DNA of 8,037 nucleotides, from positions 1-8,037 of the forward strand of contig CANGIH010000090.1 of the NCBI GenBank assembly GCA_947453875.1, given 5' to 3'. The first letter of the stretch is position 1. Each line of letters opens with the position of its first letter. A model generated the notes under the pieces. The model was not told the DNA's origin. It was given only the letters and a program-made list of their open reading frames with translations, and ran no database searches. Below, one piece after another: positions 4,949 through 8,037 of the stretch. The translations under genes and the position numbers were made by a program. Origin of the DNA: Planctomycetaceae bacterium (GTDB lineage: Bacteria > Planctomycetota > Planctomycetia > Pirellulales > UBA1268).

Positions 4949-7581
4949 CCCGCGACCACGACCCCCACGACGTTCCCCCCGACGCTTCCCCTGCCGGGAC
5001 ACATGAAGGGGCCCAGACTCCCGAAGAGCGCCTCCGCGCCCTGCTCGGCGACGGCCTCGACGGCGTGGCCGTCACTCCCGAGGAGATGGCTGCCGCCAAG
5101 CTCACGGCCCACGCCCTCGGCGAGCTTTCTTCTGAAGAGGCGGCCGCGATCGAGCGCCGGCTTGAGGCCCCCGAAGCCACCGCCCATCGTGGCAAGGTGG
5201 CGGAGGTGCAGGCCATCGGTGCCGCGCTTCGCCATCCGGCGCCGGTCGCGCCCGCGCCTCAGGTGCCGGTCGGATCGCCGTCGATTCGCACGGCCGTGAC
5301 CGCAGCGCTCGCCTCGCGGGGCGCCAAGCCGGTGCTCCCTGCGGCGCCTTCCAGCCGCGGCCTCTTCACGCGCGGCCCGCTGTCGGCCGTACCGATGCTT
5401 GTGGCTGCCAGTGGCACCGCAGCGGCTGTGCTTGCGCTCATCGTCACCCTCGATCCGCCGACCCGGCCGGTGCGTGATTCGCGTCCGGCGATCAACACGG
5501 TGCCGGTGGCGACCAAAGAGCAGGCCGAGGCTGCGCAGCCCACTGAGCAAACGCTCCGCGAAGCGATCGCCCTCGGCGATGCCCCGGTGGGGAAAGCGGA
5601 ATCCCTCGCCCAGGCTGACGCCTTGGCCGACACGTTTGGCTCGACGGAAGGCCGGCTAGACAGCGTGGCCACGGGGCCGGCTGCCCCGGGAAGCGCCGCC
5701 GCGTCGCCGGCTGCGGCTCCGGCTCCGGCAGGGCCGTCGCCAGCCGTGGTGGCGAGCAAGAAGATGGATGACAGCAAGCAATTGCACCACGCCGAGGGGA
5801 GGCAGGTCGAACTGAACCAGCTCGCTCAAGGCCCCGGGAGCGGCGCGGGGGGGATCTCGCTCGGCAAGAACGGCCAGGCGCCGCCGGGGGGCGGGGGGCG
5901 CGGCAGCGTCCGTGGCAGGATGGCCCCCGGAGCCGGCATGATGCCCTATCGGCGCGCCGACGGAGAGGCCGGCCCGCCCGCTCCAGCCGCCGGGGTGATG
6001 GGGCGCCCGATGGCCGGGGCCATGCCGCGGCTCGACGAAGCGCAGGAAGCACGCGATGGGACGTGGTTCAAGGAGCGGGATGTCGATCGGCTCGCACTCT
6101 CCCGCGCCGCGCCTGGGACGGAGCGCTACGGAAAGTTCGTCGAGAACGCCTTCCGCACTCCGAAGGAGCAGCCCCTTTCGACTTTCTCGATCGACGTCGA
6201 CACGGCGAGCTACGCGCTCGTCCGCCGGTTTCTCCACGACCGCCAACTCCCTCCTCCTGATGCGGTCCGTCTCGAGGAGCTCCTCAACTACTTCCGCTAC
6301 GACGACGCGCCGCCTGTGGGGGACGATCCCTTCTCGGTGTCGCTCGAGACGGCCGCCTGCCCGTGGCGCGCCGGGCACCGGCTCGTCCGGGTCGGGCTCA
6401 AAGGGCGTGAGATCGCCGCCACGGCCCGCCCCGGCACGAGCCTCGTGTTCCTCGTCGACGTCTCGGGTTCGATGAACGAGCCGAACAAGCTGCCGCTGGT
6501 GAAGCAGAGCCTGTCGATGCTCGTCGACCAGCTCACCGAGAACGACAAGGTGGCGATCGTCACCTATGCCGGCGATGCCGGGCTCAAGCTCGCCCCCACC
6601 AGCGGCGACCAGAAGGCCCGGATCCGGGCCGCGATCGAGGCCCTCTCTGCCGGCGGCTCCACCAACGGCTCGGCCGGGATCGAGCTCGCCTATGCCCAGG
6701 CCGCCGAGGCGTTCGTGCAGGGGGGCTCGAACCGGGTCCTCCTGGCGACCGACGGCGATCTCAATGTCGGCGTCACCAATGACGCGGCGCTTGTGGAGCT
6801 GATCAAGCAGAAGGCGTCGGGTGGGGTGTTCCTCACCGTCCTCGGCTACGGCCAGGGGAATCTCCAGGATGAGAAGATGGAGAAGCTCGCCGACAACGGC
6901 AACGGGATCTACGCCTACATCGACGGCGCGAGGGAGGCGCGGAAGGTGCTCGTCGAGCAGCTCACCGGGAGCACGGTGACGATCGCCAAGGATGTGAAGA
7001 TCCAGGTGGAGTTCAACCCTGCCCAGGTCGCCGCCTACCGGCTCCTCGGCTACGAGAACCGGATCATGGCGGCGAAGGACTTCAAGGACGACACGAAGGA
7101 CGCCGGCGAGATCGGTGCCGGTCACGGCGTGACGGCCCTCTACGAGATCGTCCCCACCGCCGCTGCCGACAAGAGCCCGGTGATCGCCGAGCCGCTCAAG
7201 TATCAGCCTCGGGAGACGGTGGCGGCGAAGCCGGCCGAAGCGGCTGACGCCGGCCCTGTGTCGAGCGAGCTGCTCACGCTCAAGCTCCGCTACAAGGAGC
7301 CGACGGGCGACACGAGCTTGGAGCGAGTGTTCCCCCTCGAGGACATCGGCACCACGTTCGAGAACGCCTCGACAAACCTCCGCTTCGCCGCGGCGGTGGC
7401 CGAGTTCGGAATGCTCCTCCGCGAAAGCGCCCACCGCGGGGAGGCCACGCTTGCCCATGTCACCGCCACGGCGGCGGGGGCGCTTGGTACCGATCCCGGC
7501 GGCCTCCGTGCCGAGTTCCTCGATCTTGTCCGCGAGGCCGGGGCGCTCCTGCCTCATCGGGGAGGGCCGATCCCGAACTGA
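4945..7581 (+). CDS. Transmembrane anti-sigma-like / YfbK-type von Willebrand A domain protein
   Basis: The product is 878 residues. Residues about 46-98 (LTAHALGELSSEEAAAIERR) resemble the short helical anti-sigma-like N-terminus of planctomycete vWA proteins; the HxxxCxxC zinc motif of ZAS anti-sigma factors is absent. A transmembrane helix spans about 147-169, preceded by Arg138 and Arg143, predicting N-in/C-out. A low-complexity Ala/Pro/Gly linker (about 235-360) follows. The YfbK N-terminal domain (vWF_A, about 385-480) has STFSIDVDTASYALVRRFL and RLEELLNYF. The vWA domain (about 498-670) has an intact MIDAS metal site: Asp505, Ser507 and Ser509 in DVSGSM, Thr573, and Asp603 in ATDGD. 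The C-terminal DUF3520-like region (about 695-875) opens with YRLLGYENR. E. coli YfbK is about 575 residues; the extra length is the N-terminus, helix and linker. The 4-bp overlap with the sigma gene suggests it controls or senses for that sigma factor. This role is inferred; the ligand is unknown. Confidence 0.92.
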   Translation: MTRDHDPHDVPPDASPAGTHEGAQTPEERLRALLGDGLDGVAVTPEEMAAAKLTAHALGELSSEEAAAIERRLEAPEATAHRGKVAEVQAIGAALRHPAPVAPAPQVPVGSPSIRTAVTAALASRGAKPVLPAAPSSRGLFTRGPLSAVPMLVAASGTAAAVLALIVTLDPPTRPVRDSRPAINTVPVATKEQAEAAQPTEQTLREAIALGDAPVGKAESLAQADALADTFGSTEGRLDSVATGPAAPGSAAASPAAAPAPAGPSPAVVASKKMDDSKQLHHAEGRQVELNQLAQGPGSGAGGISLGKNGQAPPGGGGRGSVRGRMAPGAGMMPYRRADGEAGPPAPAAGVMGRPMAGAMPRLDEAQEARDGTWFKERDVDRLALSRAAPGTERYGKFVENAFRTPKEQPLSTFSIDVDTASYALVRRFLHDRQLPPPDAVRLEELLNYFRYDDAPPVGDDPFSVSLETAACPWRAGHRLVRVGLKGREIAATARPGTSLVFLVDVSGSMNEPNKLPLVKQSLSMLVDQLTENDKVAIVTYAGDAGLKLAPTSGDQKARIRAAIEALSAGGSTNGSAGIELAYAQAAEAFVQGGSNRVLLATDGDLNVGVTNDAALVELIKQKASGGVFLTVLGYGQGNLQDEKMEKLADNGNGIYAYIDGAREARKVLVEQLTGSTVTIAKDVKIQVEFNPAQVAAYRLLGYENRIMAAKDFKDDTKDAGEIGAGHGVTALYEIVPTAAADKSPVIAEPLKYQPRETVAAKPAEAADAGPVSSELLTLKLRYKEPTGDTSLERVFPLEDIGTTFENASTNLRFAAAVAEFGMLLRESAHRGEATLAHVTATAAGALGTDPGGLRAEFLDLVREAGALLPHRGGPIPN

Positions 7582-7596
7582 CGTGCCACTGCCCCG

Positions 7597-7986
7597 CTAC
7601 TCGTGATGGCACTCGATGATCCGGGCGATCTCGGGGCGCCGGGCGAGGGTGAGGAGAATCTCACGGTGGCGCGGCTGGTGGGTCGAGCCGACGCAGAGGC
7701 ATTCCCCCGGCTGGGCGCCGATCCTGCCGCGCGAGCCGGGCATGAATTCGACGCTCGGATCGATGCGGCGCACCGCTTCGCGGGCGGCGGGGGTGTCGGG
7801 GATCGCAAACTCGTAGTCGACCGCCACCTTGCCGTCGGGGGGGCCGCGGAGGCCGTCGGCGTCGAGCGTATCGAGATCGATTCCGATCTTGGCGCGAGGG
7901 TCGCGTGGGGCAGGCTGAGGATCGCTGCAGCCGGCCAAGATCGCGGGCAGGATCAGAACGAGACGGCGGCGAAACTCAGAAAACAT
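7597..7986 (-). CDS. Small lipoprotein of unknown function
   Basis: The product is 129 residues. It begins with three Arg (6-8), a hydrophobic core LVLILPAI and the lipobox LAGC (17-20), predicting lipid attachment at Cys20 and location at the outer face of a membrane. Residues 21-50 are Pro/Asp-rich and probably flexible. Residues 52-129 look like one compact domain: KVAVDYEFAIPDT, then FMPGSRGRIG (81-90), then ECLCVGSTHQPRHREI (95-110), ending IIECHHE. Cys96, Cys98, His103, His107, Cys126, His127 and His128 could form a metal site, but this is inference. I do not recognise the family. GGAGG at 7994-7998 lies 7 bp ahead of ATG 7986; a TTG directly before it (7987-7989) is a weaker start. The ATG shares its A with the stop of the upstream gene (TGATG). 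It converges on the vWA gene with 15 bp between them. Confidence 0.75.
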   Translation of the reverse strand: MFSEFRRRLVLILPAILAGCSDPQPAPRDPRAKIGIDLDTLDADGLRGPPDGKVAVDYEFAIPDTPAAREAVRRIDPSVEFMPGSRGRIGAQPGECLCVGSTHQPRHREILLTLARRPEIARIIECHHE

Positions 7987-8037
7987 CAAGGAGCCTCCCC
8001 GCGGCGGATGGTGATGGAGAGCGTGCCGTCGTTGTCG
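7986..8037 (-). CDS. 3' end of an upstream gene, unidentified
   Basis: The minus strand is open from the right edge and ends DNDGTLSITIRRGEAP followed by TGA at 7986-7988. The TGA overlaps the ATG of the lipoprotein gene by one base, and that gene's GGAGG site lies inside this reading frame, a typical translational-coupling layout. Only 16 codons are present. The alternating polar/hydrophobic pattern suggests a final beta strand, but the product cannot be identified. Confidence 0.5.
   Translation of the reverse strand, partial: DNDGTLSITIRRGEAP
7994..7998 (-). promoter_or_regulatory. Ribosome binding site of the lipoprotein gene
   Basis: On the minus strand GGAGG lies 7 bp upstream of ATG 7986, supporting that codon over the adjacent TTG at 7989, which would have only 4 bp of spacing. 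Confidence 0.65.

Noticed and set aside
5656..7557. Long open frame antisense to the vWA gene (633 codons)
   Set aside because: The plus-strand frame shows clear vWA domains. The antisense frame is a GC-rich shadow with Arg/Gly/Glu-heavy composition and no recognisable domain.
7583..7612. Weak hairpin GTGCCA...TGGCAC between the convergent vWA and lipoprotein genes as a shared terminator
   Set aside because: Only a 6-bp stem with an 18-base loop and no T tract on either strand; it also extends into the lipoprotein coding sequence.
1..8037. CRISPR array, transposon ends, tRNA or phage genes
   Set aside because: No regularly spaced direct repeats, transposase motifs, terminal inverted repeats or tRNA-like cloverleaf sequences were noticed on either strand.

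Overview
This is a GC-rich window with dense gene packing and strong G/C preference at third codon positions. It most likely comes from a member of the Planctomycetota, probably Pirellulales-like. The best evidence is the PSCyt2/PSD1 (DUF1549/DUF1553) gene followed directly by a DUF1501 gene, a pair that is multicopy and almost diagnostic for that phylum. The ECF sigma factor coupled to a YfbK-type von Willebrand A (vWA) protein is also common there. No rRNA, tRNA, CRISPR array, insertion sequence or phage gene was seen.

Layout. The left half is read from the minus strand. From right to left it holds a PatB/MalY-type PLP-dependent C-S lyase or aminotransferase (2994-4151), a 183-bp gap, a secreted PSCyt2/PSD1 protein (804-2810), and, 8 bp downstream, a DUF1501 protein that runs off the left edge (1-795). 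The last two very probably form an operon. A 131-bp divergent intergenic region (4152-4282) separates this half from a plus-strand operon. That operon is an ECF-type sigma factor (4283-4948) overlapping by ATGA with an 878-residue membrane protein (4945-7581). The membrane protein combines an anti-sigma-like N-terminus, one transmembrane helix, an Ala/Pro/Gly linker and a YfbK-type vWA module. At the right edge, convergent with it after 15 bp, are a small lipoprotein of unknown function (7597-7986, minus) and the last 16 codons of an upstream gene coupled to it by a TGATG stop/start overlap.

How the parts may work together. The sigma/vWA pair looks like a transmembrane signalling module. The anti-sigma-like region would face the cytoplasm with the sigma factor, and the vWA domain would face outward. 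The divergent region contains a match to an ECF promoter (GGAATT, 16 bp, CGTC) ahead of the sigma gene, suggesting autoregulation. A perfect 6+2+6 inverted repeat lies just upstream of that promoter. The PSCyt2/PSD1 and DUF1501 pair is exported in known relatives, with a proposed but unproven role in haem- or metal-dependent polymer breakdown. The C-S lyase is ordinary sulfur amino-acid metabolism, with no evident link to either neighbour.

Most of the window is typical planctomycete content. The parts worth a second look are the sigma/vWA module with its regulatory region and the unrecognised Cys/His-rich lipoprotein.
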